Source of the DNA: Gemmatimonadetes bacterium bin94
Lineage (GTDB): Bacteria; Gemmatimonadota; Gemmatimonadetes; Longimicrobiales; Gaopeijiaceae
DNA: 64,000 nt
Direction of reading: 5' to 3'
NCBI GenBank assembly: GCA_002238865.1
Contig: MPNE01000001.1
Span: 186,001-250,000, forward strand
Part shown: piece by piece, positions 28,013 through 35,956 of the stretch
Numbering within the stretch: the stretch's first letter is position 1
Layout of the letters: every line of letters starts with the position of its first letter
Notes under the pieces: model-generated
Databases searched by the model: none
Told to the model about the DNA's origin: nothing
What the model saw: only the letters and a program-made list of their open reading frames with translations
Position numbers and translations under genes: made by a program

Positions 28013-29551
28013 ATGACGAACCTTCTTACATCGCTCCTCTACGAGGACTGGGTGCTCCACGCGCTGATCTGGCTTCCGGCCGCGGGGCTGACGCACGTTC
28101 TCGTTTCCTCGGCGGACCGGGCCCGGCACATCGCGTTCGCGTGGTCCGCGCTGGTCTTCGTCCTCAGCCTGGGGTTGTGGTGGAGCTTCAGTCCCGGTGA
28201 CGGGGGCTTCGCGCTCGAATCCTCGACCCCCTGGATCGAGTCCTGGGGGGTGTCGTACGCCCTCGGGATCGACGGTATCTCCATCTTCATGGTCTTGCTG
28301 ACGACGTTCACCAGCGCGATCGCGATCCTGGGTTCGTTCGAGTACATCAAGACCCGGCGCAAGGCGTTCTACGCCCTCATGCTGCTCCTGCAGATGGGTG
28401 TGGTCGGAGTCTTCCTGGCCACCGACATTTTCCTCTTCTACGTCTTCTTCGAGCTCACGCTGGTCCCGATGTACTTCATCGTGGGCATATGGGGTGGTGA
28501 ACGAAGGATCTACGCGGCGGTGAAGTTCTTTCTCTACACCGCCGTCGGCTCCCTCCTCATGCTGGTTGCGATCCTCTACATCTACTTCAGCAGCGGTGTC
28601 GACTCGTTCGCCTACGAGGCCTTCCTGAACGCGGAGCTTACCCTGCGCGAACAGATATGGCTCTTCGCGGCGTTCGCGCTTGCGTTCGGGATCAAGGTGC
28701 CCGTTTTCCCACTTCACACCTGGCTCCCCGACGCCCACGTGGAAGCGCCCACTCCCGGATCGGTCGTTCTGGCCGCGGTGCTGCTCAAGATGGGCACCTA
28801 CGGCTTCATGCGATTCCTGCTGCCCTTCTTCCCGGGCGCTGTCCAGCACCCCACGGTCGTCATGGTCATGCTGATTCTGGGCGTGGCGGGGATCGTCTAC
28901 GCGGCGTGGGTCGCGGCCGTGCAGCCGGATGCGAAGAAGCTTGTCGCCTACACGTCGGTGGCGCATATGGGGTTCGTCGTGATCGGCATCTTCGCGCTCA
29001 CCCTGAACGGCCTTCAGGGCGGCATGGTGGTGATGATCAGCCACGGCATCTCGACAGGTGCCCTGTTCCTCCTCCTCGGCATGATGTACGAACGGCGCCA
29101 CACGCGGCTCATCGAGGACTTCGGCGGCATCGGCCGCGCGGCGCCGCTCTTCGCGACGGCTTTCGTCATCACCGCGCTGGCATCGATCGGGCTTCCCGGC
29201 ACCAGCGGCTTCGTCGGCGAGTTCCTGGCGCTGCTCGGGACTTTCGAGACACATCCGGTGACGGCGATCGTGGCGGCCACCGGTGTGGTCTTCGCGGCCT
29301 ACTACATGCTGCCCATGGTGCAGCGGGTCCTCTTCAACAAGCTGGACAAGCCCGAGAACAGGACGTTCCCCGACCTCTCGCGGCGAGAGATGGTGATCCT
29401 GGGCCCGCTGGTCGCACTGATGATCTGGATCGGCGTCCATCCCGCTCCCTTCCTCGAACGCATGGAACCGAGCGTCCAGGTTGTTCTCGAACGGGTGGAA
29501 GGTGCACGCCCGGTTCCGGGAACGGCCGGCACTCCGGCACGGGAGGACTGA
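28013..29551 (+). CDS. nuoM: NADH-quinone oxidoreductase subunit M
   Basis: NuoM is a proton-pumping membrane subunit with about 14 TM helices and 512 residues. Family signatures are the membrane Glu in YVFFELTLVPMYFIVGIWGG, GIKVPVFPLHTWLPDAHVEA with PTPGSVVLAAVLLKMGTYG, KLVAYTSVAHMGFVVIG and SIGLPGTSGFVGEF. It begins 4 bp after nuoL and is followed after 4 bp by nuoN. Confidence 0.96.
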   Translation: MTNLLTSLLYEDWVLHALIWLPAAGLTHVLVSSADRARHIAFAWSALVFVLSLGLWWSFSPGDGGFALESSTPWIESWGVSYALGIDGISIFMVLLTTFTSAIAILGSFEYIKTRRKAFYALMLLLQMGVVGVFLATDIFLFYVFFELTLVPMYFIVGIWGGERRIYAAVKFFLYTAVGSLLMLVAILYIYFSSGVDSFAYEAFLNAELTLREQIWLFAAFALAFGIKVPVFPLHTWLPDAHVEAPTPGSVVLAAVLLKMGTYGFMRFLLPFFPGAVQHPTVVMVMLILGVAGIVYAAWVAAVQPDAKKLVAYTSVAHMGFVVIGIFALTLNGLQGGMVVMISHGISTGALFLLLGMMYERRHTRLIEDFGGIGRAAPLFATAFVITALASIGLPGTSGFVGEFLALLGTFETHPVTAIVAATGVVFAAYYMLPMVQRVLFNKLDKPENRTFPDLSRREMVILGPLVALMIWIGVHPAPFLERMEPSVQVVLERVEGARPVPGTAGTPARED

Positions 29552-29555
29552 GCCG

Positions 29556-31067
29556 ATGGTCCTCGACTACACCTCCAGCTTTCACTACGTCCTGGCTCTG
29601 CTCCCGGAGCTTGTCCTCTCGGCCTGGGGAATGGGGGTTCTCCTGGTGGGGGTCTCCCGGGAACAGGAGGGCGGGGGAGGCCAGGAGCTGGGTTGGCTGG
29701 CGCTTGCCGGACTCGCCATCGCGGCCGTTGCCAACGGATGGCTCTACTCGGGCGTAACCGAGGAAGGGGCCACTGCGATGATCGCCGTGGACCGGTTCCG
29801 ACTCTTCGCCAACTGGGTCTTCATCATCGGGGCGGCCCTCTCGATCGTGATTTCGCTGCCCTACGTTGCCAGGCAACGGCTTCAGGCCGGGGAGTACTAC
29901 TCCCTCATTCTCTTCGCGGCAGTGGGAATGATGTTCATGGCGTCAGCCCGCGATCTGATGGTGATCTTCCTGGGCCTCGAACTCATGTCCATCGGTGTGT
30001 ACGCTCTCGCCGGCTTTAACCGGCGCGATCGCCGCTCGGCAGAGGCGGGCCTCAAGTACTTCCTTCTGGGCGCGTTCGCCAGCGCGTTCCTCCTCTTTGG
30101 CATCGCACTGATCTACGGCGCCGCGGGCAGTTCGAACATCCACGCGATCGCCGTGGCCGTACAGGACGGTACGATTGCCACGGCACTGATGGGCCCCGGA
30201 GTGGCTCTTCTGGCCATCGGCTTCGCCTTCAAGGTCTCGGCCGTGCCCTTCCATATGTGGACCCCGGACGTCTACGAAGGCGCTCCCACGCCTGTCACCG
30301 CCTTCATGGCGGCATCGGTGAAGACCGCCGCCTTCGTTGCGTTCCTGCGGGTGTTTCTGGTGGGGCTGGACGGCCTCTACGCCCAGTGGTGGAGCATTCT
30401 GTGGTGGATAGCGGCCATCACCATGGTTGCCGGCAACGTTGTGGCGCTGGTGCAGTCGAGTGTGAAGCGCATGCTCGCCTACTCGTCGATTGCGCACGGC
30501 GGCTACCTGCTTGTGGCCCTGGTGGCGGCCAACGACACGGCGGCGGCCGGGCTCCTCTTCTACCTTCTCGTGTACACGGTCATGACCGTCGGCGTGTTCG
30601 GAGTCGTGATCGCAGTCGGCAACCAGACCGAGGAGAATTCCCGTATCGAGGACTACGCCGGTTTCGGGTGGCGCCAGCCCGTGCTTGGCGTCTTGATGAC
30701 GGTGTTTCTCCTGTCTCTGGCCGGATTCCCCGGCACGGCAGGCTTCATCGCCAAGTACCATCTCCTTCTGGGAGCCGCTCAGTCCAGCCTGTGGGTTCTG
30801 TCAGTCATCCTCGTCCTTACAACGGTGGTCTCCTATTGGTACTACCTGCGCGTGGCGTGGTACATGTGGATGAAAGAAGCGCCCGAGACCGCGGGGGCGG
30901 GCGGGCGGATCACGACTCCCTTCGCTACCCGGGTCGTGCTTGTCGTCAGCGTCGCCGTGATCCTTCTGGCCGGTGTCTTCCCCGGAGCCGCCCTCGATCT
31001 GGCGGCTGGCTCGATCGACGGCCTCAGGGACCTCGTTGCGGGTTCCGGGGTCGCGGCCGGCCCCTGA
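29556..31067 (+). CDS. nuoN: NADH-quinone oxidoreductase subunit N
   Basis: NuoN is the third antiporter-like pump subunit, with 503 residues and about 14 TM helices. Typical parts are FLGLELMSIGVYALAGFNRR with EAGLKYFLLGAFASAFLLFG, AFKVSAVPFHMWTPDVYEGA followed by PTPVTAFMAASVKTAAF, MLAYSSIAHGGYLLVAL and SLAGFPGTAGFIAKYHL. ATG 29556 follows GGAGG. It ends the nuo operon, and a phosphohexomutase gene starts 25 bp downstream, so read-through is likely. Confidence 0.96.
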   Translation: MVLDYTSSFHYVLALLPELVLSAWGMGVLLVGVSREQEGGGGQELGWLALAGLAIAAVANGWLYSGVTEEGATAMIAVDRFRLFANWVFIIGAALSIVISLPYVARQRLQAGEYYSLILFAAVGMMFMASARDLMVIFLGLELMSIGVYALAGFNRRDRRSAEAGLKYFLLGAFASAFLLFGIALIYGAAGSSNIHAIAVAVQDGTIATALMGPGVALLAIGFAFKVSAVPFHMWTPDVYEGAPTPVTAFMAASVKTAAFVAFLRVFLVGLDGLYAQWWSILWWIAAITMVAGNVVALVQSSVKRMLAYSSIAHGGYLLVALVAANDTAAAGLLFYLLVYTVMTVGVFGVVIAVGNQTEENSRIEDYAGFGWRQPVLGVLMTVFLLSLAGFPGTAGFIAKYHLLLGAAQSSLWVLSVILVLTTVVSYWYYLRVAWYMWMKEAPETAGAGGRITTPFATRVVLVVSVAVILLAGVFPGAALDLAAGSIDGLRDLVAGSGVAAGP

Positions 31068-31092
31068 GCCCCCGGAGCACGACTGCTTCCCG

Positions 31093-32463
31093 ATGCACCC
31101 CGGAGAGCACATCTTCCGCCAGTACGACATCCGGGGCGTTGTCGGCTCCGACCTTGATGCTTCGGTGGCCATGGCTGTGGGGGAAGCGTACGCGTCGGAG
31201 TTGAAGGGTCGCACCTCCCGGCCCTCTCCCCGTGTGGTTGTCGGAGCCGACAACCGTCCATCCTCCCCGTCGCTTCGCACGGGGCTCGTCCGCGGCCTGA
31301 GATCCGCCGGCTGCGATGTCCTGGGGCTGGGCACTGTCCCCACTCCCGTAACGTATTTCTCCGAGTACCACTTCCGCGCCGACGGGTCGATTCAGATAAC
31401 GGGCTCCCACAACCCGCCCGAGTACAACGGCATCAAGATGACGATGGGGAAGGGACCCGTTCACGGGGACGCCATCCAGAGACTGCTGAGCCGCATCCGT
31501 AGCCGGGATCTGACAGAGGGCAGCGGGAGCCTGGAGATGGTTGACCCGCTACCGCCCTATGCGGCCGATGTCTCCGGACGCTTCCGTCTGGCCAGGCCGC
31601 TCAAGGTGGTCGTGGATTGCGGCAACGGGACCGGATCGGTGGTTGCCGTCGAGCTTCTCCGCGCCGTGGGTCTCGATGTAATCCCCCTCTACTGTGAATC
31701 GGACGGTACCTTTCCCAACCATCACCCGGACCCGACGGTGGACGAGTACGTGCAGGACATGATCGCCGCCGTACGGATTCACGGGGCGGATATGGGGATC
31801 GGTTTCGATGGAGACGCGGACCGTATCGGCGTGGTGGACGATCGGGGCGATGTGGTGCGTGGCGACATCCTCCTTCTCCTCTTCGGACTGGATGTCCTTC
31901 GGCGGCGGGGGGCGGGTCAGACCCTGATCTTCGATGTGAAGTGTTCGCAGATCCTCCCGGAAGAATTCGAGAGGGCGGGCGGACACCCGGTCATGTGGAA
32001 GACCGGCCACTCCCTCATCAAGGAAAAGATGAAGGAGCTTGGGGCGCCTATCGCGGGGGAGCTGTCCGGGCACATCTGCTTTGCGGATGATTACTACGGC
32101 TTCGACGATGCCCTCTACGCCGCCTGTCGCCTGGCTGAGCTGGTGGCCGCTTCGGACCGCCCACTCTCGGATCTGTCGGGTGCCTTGCCCGGCTACGTGT
32201 CCACTCCCGAACTCCGGATCGATGTCCCCGAGGAGGTCAAGTTCGGACTGGTGGAGCGCGCCCGGGCGCACTTCGGCGCTCGCCATGACGTGATCGCGGT
32301 CGACGGCGTGCGAGTCCTCTTCGGAGATGGATGGGGGCTCATACGCGCTTCGAACACGCAGCCCGTGGTCGTGGCCAGGTACGAAGCGAAGACCCGCGAC
32401 CGGCTGGCGGAGATCCAGGTGACGATGGAAGCGTGGCTGCGCGACCAGGGAGTGCGCGTCTAG
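31093..32463 (+). CDS. Phosphomannomutase/phosphoglucomutase
   Basis: This is an alpha-D-phosphohexomutase that interconverts hexose-6- and hexose-1-phosphates for cell-envelope sugar nucleotides. The four active-site loops are intact: the phospho-Ser loop TGSHNPPEYNGIKM, the Mg loop GFDGDADRIG, the sugar-binding GELSGHICF and the phosphate-binding RASNTQP. The length of 456 residues matches the AlgC/ManB class. ATG 31093 has no clear ribosome-binding site. The gene follows nuoN by 25 bp but has no functional tie to it. Confidence 0.93.
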   Translation: MHPGEHIFRQYDIRGVVGSDLDASVAMAVGEAYASELKGRTSRPSPRVVVGADNRPSSPSLRTGLVRGLRSAGCDVLGLGTVPTPVTYFSEYHFRADGSIQITGSHNPPEYNGIKMTMGKGPVHGDAIQRLLSRIRSRDLTEGSGSLEMVDPLPPYAADVSGRFRLARPLKVVVDCGNGTGSVVAVELLRAVGLDVIPLYCESDGTFPNHHPDPTVDEYVQDMIAAVRIHGADMGIGFDGDADRIGVVDDRGDVVRGDILLLLFGLDVLRRRGAGQTLIFDVKCSQILPEEFERAGGHPVMWKTGHSLIKEKMKELGAPIAGELSGHICFADDYYGFDDALYAACRLAELVAASDRPLSDLSGALPGYVSTPELRIDVPEEVKFGLVERARAHFGARHDVIAVDGVRVLFGDGWGLIRASNTQPVVVARYEAKTRDRLAEIQVTMEAWLRDQGVRV

Positions 32464-32737
32464 ACTGCCAGCCGCGCGCACCGCCGGGTCTCAATGCCGA
32501 CGGGGGTCGTTACCACGGCGTGCAGCACCCCATTGTGAGCTTCCCGCTGGATCCGAGCCGTCTTCCGCACCAATAGTCCCCCGCTCCCGGTAAGATTGTC
32601 CCATCCAGCTATACGCCAGCCCTTCCAGCGGTCCCATCTTGTTCCACGCTAACCCGTGAGCGCCCGACTGCCTGCTGCAGGCAACCGTGCAAAGCCCCTC
32701 ACAGCCCAGCGACCCACGAACGGAAGGAGCCGCCCCG

Positions 32738-33898
32738 ATGGGGACCGCCGAGACGAGACAGAGACGCCAGAAACATGGAAACAAGCCCCCCGCCCGCCCA
32801 GGGCGCAAACGTTGCAAACTGCCTGGCCGGTTCATCTGTCTACTCGTGCTCGCGCTCCTGCCGGCGTGCGACCCGGCCGAGGACCCGCCCGCGCAGTCGG
32901 CCTCTTCCGGACCCCCGGCGGCTCCGGTCGATGCCGAGTTGGTCGACATGGCCGCCTTCTCGGAATCCTTCGAGGTGGTGCGGAGCCTGACCCTTGCAGA
33001 GTCGGATCAGGCCATGACTGTGCGACCCCTGGTGACGAACGACGGCCGCGGTCAGTTGCTGGTGTCCGAGCCCATGGAGGGGCAGGTCAATGTCTACGGC
33101 TTTGATGGGGAGCTTCGGGCCGTGTTGGGCCGACGAGGCGAGGGACCCGGGGAGTTCGCGTTCCCGTTGATCGCCCACCCGACCTCGGACGGCGGCGTCG
33201 TCGTTGGCGACGTCGAGCTGTCGCGACTCACGTTTTTTCCGCCGGCAGGTGAAGGTGATCCGGAGGTTGTGGCGACGCCGGTGGAGGCGATCCAGGGCGC
33301 ACAGGACCTTGGCGATGGCAGGTACCTGTTGGCGGGGACGATCAGCGGCGAAGATCAACCTCGCTTCTTCCATATCTGGGACCGGGCGGCGAATAGACTG
33401 GAGCGATCCTTTCTGCCGATGGGGGTACCGGAGGAGTCGCGTGCCTACGCCTCTTCGTTTCAGGGGGCCTCGGCCACCCTGGAGCACGACACCATCTGGG
33501 CTGTCTGGGCTCTGTCGGATACACTCTACAAGTTCGACACGCAGGGTGAGTTGCTCGGCCGGTTGCCGTTGCCGCTGGTGAGACCCATGGGCGAGTTGCC
33601 CAGAGCTGGCGGCGTGGTTTCCGATCCCGCGGACAGGCAATCCATGTTCGACCGGATGACCGAGGTGTTCGGCGTCTACATTCTGCGCGGCGGCGACCTG
33701 GTCGTCCAGTCCCTGCAGACCCGCGACTTCGACGCCGTCTGGGATCTTCTGATCATCGACCGGCTGGGGCGTCTCGTATGGAGCGCCCCCAACATGCCCA
33801 GGTTGTTTGCGCTGGAAGATGACCTCTTCTACTTCGATGATCCGGCGTCGGTACTGCCCAATCGCTGGCTGGTCGCACGCCTGAAGAGCCGGGAGTAG
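32738..33898 (+). CDS. Six-bladed beta-propeller lipoprotein
   Basis: The protein has 386 residues from ATG 32738, with GGAAGGAG upstream. A charged n-region and FICLLVLALLPACDP (lipobox LPAC) mark a lipoprotein. The mature part repeats beta-propeller blades: QLLVSEPMEGQVNVYGFDGE, AVLGRRGEGPGEFAFP (a hallmark loop of six-bladed propeller lipoproteins), VVVGDVELSRLTFF, YLLAGTISGED, DTLYKFDTQGELLGRLPLPL and LLIIDRLGRLVWS. It is an envelope protein of unknown substrate. It leads a four-gene set: the next gene starts 2 bp after its stop, and two small cysteine-rich exported peptides follow. In Bacteroidota similar propellers accompany exported Cys-rich peptides, which suggests a binding role here (inference). 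Confidence 0.82.
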   Translation: MGTAETRQRRQKHGNKPPARPGRKRCKLPGRFICLLVLALLPACDPAEDPPAQSASSGPPAAPVDAELVDMAAFSESFEVVRSLTLAESDQAMTVRPLVTNDGRGQLLVSEPMEGQVNVYGFDGELRAVLGRRGEGPGEFAFPLIAHPTSDGGVVVGDVELSRLTFFPPAGEGDPEVVATPVEAIQGAQDLGDGRYLLAGTISGEDQPRFFHIWDRAANRLERSFLPMGVPEESRAYASSFQGASATLEHDTIWAVWALSDTLYKFDTQGELLGRLPLPLVRPMGELPRAGGVVSDPADRQSMFDRMTEVFGVYILRGGDLVVQSLQTRDFDAVWDLLIIDRLGRLVWSAPNMPRLFALEDDLFYFDDPASVLPNRWLVARLKSRE

Positions 33899-33900
33899 GA

Positions 33901-34470
33901 ATGGAGCGCCCATCCGAAGCGACAGGCACTCGTAGCGGCTGTGCCCGGTTCTACTGTGGGTTGCTGGCGACCGTGGCGACGCTCGTCGGCGCATGCACGG
34001 TCCCGGATCAACCTGCCGGCGTGGCGCCGGCTGTGGGCGATCCTGTCCCGGCTGCGGCACTGTCGGGAGACCGTCCGGCCCTCGTGTGGGTGTTCGACGC
34101 CATGGAGTGTCTCGGTTGCAATCTGGGCGATCCGGCCCGGATGGTGAGGGCTCTGCAGCGCAGCCTGGGCGACCGCATCGAGTGGCTGGTCGTGGCGGTC
34201 GGTGAGCGGGGCGACAAGGACCGCGACCTGGTCGCCGGTTTTCTGTCCTCCGAACGAATCTCGGCCGGAGTCGCGGTTCTGTCGCGAGCCGACTATGCCC
34301 TCGCATTTGGCGGTGCACGGCCGGCCGTCTTCTATGTCACCAGCCGGAATTCGGTGATCGTGGCCAAGGTGGATTCAGAAGCAGCGGATGCCTGGCGTTC
34401 GCCATCGGATTCTCTGGACCTGGCCATCTACCTGAAAACGCTCGCGGAAAAGGAAGCCCGCGCAGGCTAA
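33901..34470 (+). CDS. Thioredoxin-like lipoprotein with CxxC motif
   Basis: The protein has 189 residues and starts 2 bp after the propeller stop. The signal YCGLLATVATLVGACTVP (lipobox VGAC) indicates a lipoprotein. The mature sequence runs from a short strand (ALVWVFDAMECLGCNLGDPA, with a CLGC pair after the first strand as in thioredoxin folds) through RIEWLVVAVGERGDKDRD to ARPAVFYVTSRNSVIVAKV, the usual place of the cis-Pro strand. Similarity to redoxins is structural rather than close. It may act as an oxidoreductase on the downstream disulfide-rich peptides; this is inferred from the operon. Confidence 0.62.
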   Translation: MERPSEATGTRSGCARFYCGLLATVATLVGACTVPDQPAGVAPAVGDPVPAAALSGDRPALVWVFDAMECLGCNLGDPARMVRALQRSLGDRIEWLVVAVGERGDKDRDLVAGFLSSERISAGVAVLSRADYALAFGGARPAVFYVTSRNSVIVAKVDSEAADAWRSPSDSLDLAIYLKTLAEKEARAG

Positions 34471-34526
34471 GGTGCGCGGCACGGGTTGGTTCACCAGAAA
34501 CCATTCAACGATTGGAGTAAGGAACA

Positions 34527-34763
34527 ATGGACAAACAGAATCGCAGTGGCAGCAGGATTCGCAGGACAATGCGTACGATGGCGATCGGGATGGCGCTCAT
34601 CCTGTCCGCCGTGGCGCCCACGACGGGTGACCTCGGTGTGGTTCCGGCGGAAGCGGAGCTGCAGGCTCAAATCCACCAGGAGAGGGTGATCCGTTTCTGG
34701 GGGCGGATCAACATCTGCTGGAGTGCGTGCCCGGGAACGGGTTGGTGCTGTTACGAATTGTAG
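34527..34763 (+). CDS. Small exported cysteine-rich peptide A
   Basis: The peptide has 78 residues. GGAGTAAGGA precedes the ATG. A basic N-terminus and hydrophobic core (MAIGMALILSAVAP) lead to a predicted signal cleavage near PAEA/EL, leaving a mature peptide of about 33 residues. The C-terminus holds four Cys in the pattern C-x3-C-P-G-x-G-x-C-C (CWSACPGTGWCC). Two Trp precede and interrupt the Cys block. The next gene encodes a paralogue with the same C-terminal pattern. I know no named family for this motif. A disulfide-bonded exported signal, toxin or envelope peptide is plausible. Confidence 0.65.
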   Translation: MDKQNRSGSRIRRTMRTMAIGMALILSAVAPTTGDLGVVPAEAELQAQIHQERVIRFWGRINICWSACPGTGWCCYEL

Positions 34764-34859
34764 CACACACGCAAACAGGAGGGTCACCCCCTCCGCGCCA
34801 GTGAATGAACGTCTCGTCAGCACAACATGCTGATACAGTAGCATTGGAGGTAACAGACA

Positions 34860-35108
34860 ATGAAAAACGTACACGGAGGGACCCGCCGCTCCGCGCTTCG
34901 CAGGGCGATTCGGGCAAAGGTGTTCGCCATGACCATGGCATCTCTCTTTCTCGTGCCGATGGTAGGCAGTGTGGCGCCGGTATTCGATTCGGAAGCGCGC
35001 GCCCTAGGCTCGCCCCAATACGAAGTCCGGGGTTGGTGGATCTTCAAGAGATGCACGACGGACCCGTGCCCGGGTCATGGAACATGCTGTGGCTCTGTGG
35101 GATTCTGA
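34860..35108 (+). CDS. Small exported cysteine-rich peptide B (paralogue of A)
   Basis: The peptide has 82 residues with GGAGG 8 nt before the ATG. The basic N-terminus and hydrophobic stretch (MTMASLFLVPMVGSVAP) are followed by a polar spacer and an AxA-type site (EARA/LG), leaving about 32 mature residues. The end carries C-x4-C-P-G-x-G-x-C-C (CTTDPCPGHGTCC), matching peptide A in the CPGxGxCC block and in an upstream EVRGWW/RVIRFW aromatic segment. Signal regions of A and B share little sequence, so the duplication is old or the constraint is only on the tail. A strong hairpin follows at 35149-35177. Confidence 0.65.
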   Translation: MKNVHGGTRRSALRRAIRAKVFAMTMASLFLVPMVGSVAPVFDSEARALGSPQYEVRGWWIFKRCTTDPCPGHGTCCGSVGF

Positions 35109-35148
35109 CCCGCCACATTGACTCCGGTCAGTAGCCAGTAGGGCGTAG

Positions 35149-35177
35149 CCGGCGGGCCTCGTCACGGGGCCCGCCGG
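35149..35177 (+). terminator. GC-rich hairpin after the cysteine-rich peptide operon
   Basis: A perfect 10-bp stem, CCGGCGGGCC pairing with GGCCCGCCGG, closes a 9-nt loop. It lies 40 bp after the second peptide gene. No T-run follows (TAACACCC), so it may act as a terminator without a U-tract or as a 3' stabiliser. The minus-strand bshB1 operon ends at 35231 on the other side, so it could serve both directions. Confidence 0.6.
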
Positions 35178-35230
35178 TAACACCCAATCCCCGCTGGAGC
35201 CAAGCGTTGCTGGGACCGGGGCCACATGAT

Positions 35231-35956
35231 CTAGAACGTCGTTACCGGCACCGTGCCCAGGGTTTCGGCCTCGGTGGTCTCTTCGGTCCAGTAAGGCTCA
35301 CCGTACCGGCGGCGGATCAGGGAGCCATACGTAGCATGTACGCTACGAATCTGGTCGAAGAGCGGGCGGTCCCCTCCCGGGAACACCTCTCCCATTCCGC
35401 TCTTTCCCTGGAACTGGGACCTGTACGCTGCCAGTGCCTCGATCTTTCTGTCCATCTGGGCTGTGATGTCGACTACGAAGGTGGGCTTTACCGGATCTTC
35501 ACGGAACGCGAGCGCATACACGACCTTCTCGGGGCGATGAGGGGCGCCCTCCGCGGGGAGCTTCCGCAACCCCGCCAGGAAAGCGGCGTCCCGCGTCAAC
35601 CGGGCCGCCGCTCGGTGATCGGGATGGCGCCCTCGCGTCCAGTGCGTCACGATCACCCGGGGCCTGAGAATGCGCATGAGCCGCGCCACGACCACCCTTG
35701 ACTGCACGTCGTTCACCAGCGCGGCGTCCTGCAGACCCGCACAGCGGCGGTCGGCGAGGCCCATGACGTCGGCTGCGGCAGCGGCCTCGCGCGCCCGGGA
35801 CCGGACCGTACCCCGCGTCCCCGCCTCTCCCGCGGTGAGATCAAGCACCCCGGTGCGTTCCCCGGACTCCGCCGACTTGATCAGTGCGCCGCCGCAGAAG
35901 ATCTCGGCGTCATCCGGGTGCGCCATGACCGCGAGGACATCCAGCGGTTCGATCAT
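35231..35956 (-). CDS. bshB1: Bacillithiol-type deacetylase BshB1 (PIG-L family)
   Basis: BshB1 removes the acetyl group from GlcNAc-malate in bacillithiol synthesis. The Zn motif AHPDDAE opens the protein (IEPLDVLAVMAHPDDAEIFC), followed by DLTAGEAGTRGTVRSRAREA, THWTRGRHPDHRAAARLTRD (second Zn His), AAFLAGLRKL and HRPEKVVYALAF, a layout specific to BshB1 rather than generic PIG-L enzymes. The ATG at 35956 overlaps the preceding permease stop in an ATGA junction and gives 241 residues. BshA and BshC are not in the window. Confidence 0.87.
   Translation of the reverse strand: MIEPLDVLAVMAHPDDAEIFCGGALIKSAESGERTGVLDLTAGEAGTRGTVRSRAREAAAAADVMGLADRRCAGLQDAALVNDVQSRVVVARLMRILRPRVIVTHWTRGRHPDHRAAARLTRDAAFLAGLRKLPAEGAPHRPEKVVYALAFREDPVKPTFVVDITAQMDRKIEALAAYRSQFQGKSGMGEVFPGGDRPLFDQIRSVHATYGSLIRRRYGEPYWTEETTEAETLGTVPVTTF

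Noticed and set aside
26044-29440. Two long antisense frames (656 and 493 codons) across nuoL and nuoM
   Set aside because: They show the same codon-bias artefact; composition is His/Glu/Arg-rich without domain features.
32669-32683. TGCCTG-CTG-CAGGCA hairpin before the propeller gene considered as a terminator
   Set aside because: The 6-bp stem with 3-nt loop lacks a T-run and lies only about 55 bp before the start codon; chance occurrence in GC-rich DNA is likely.
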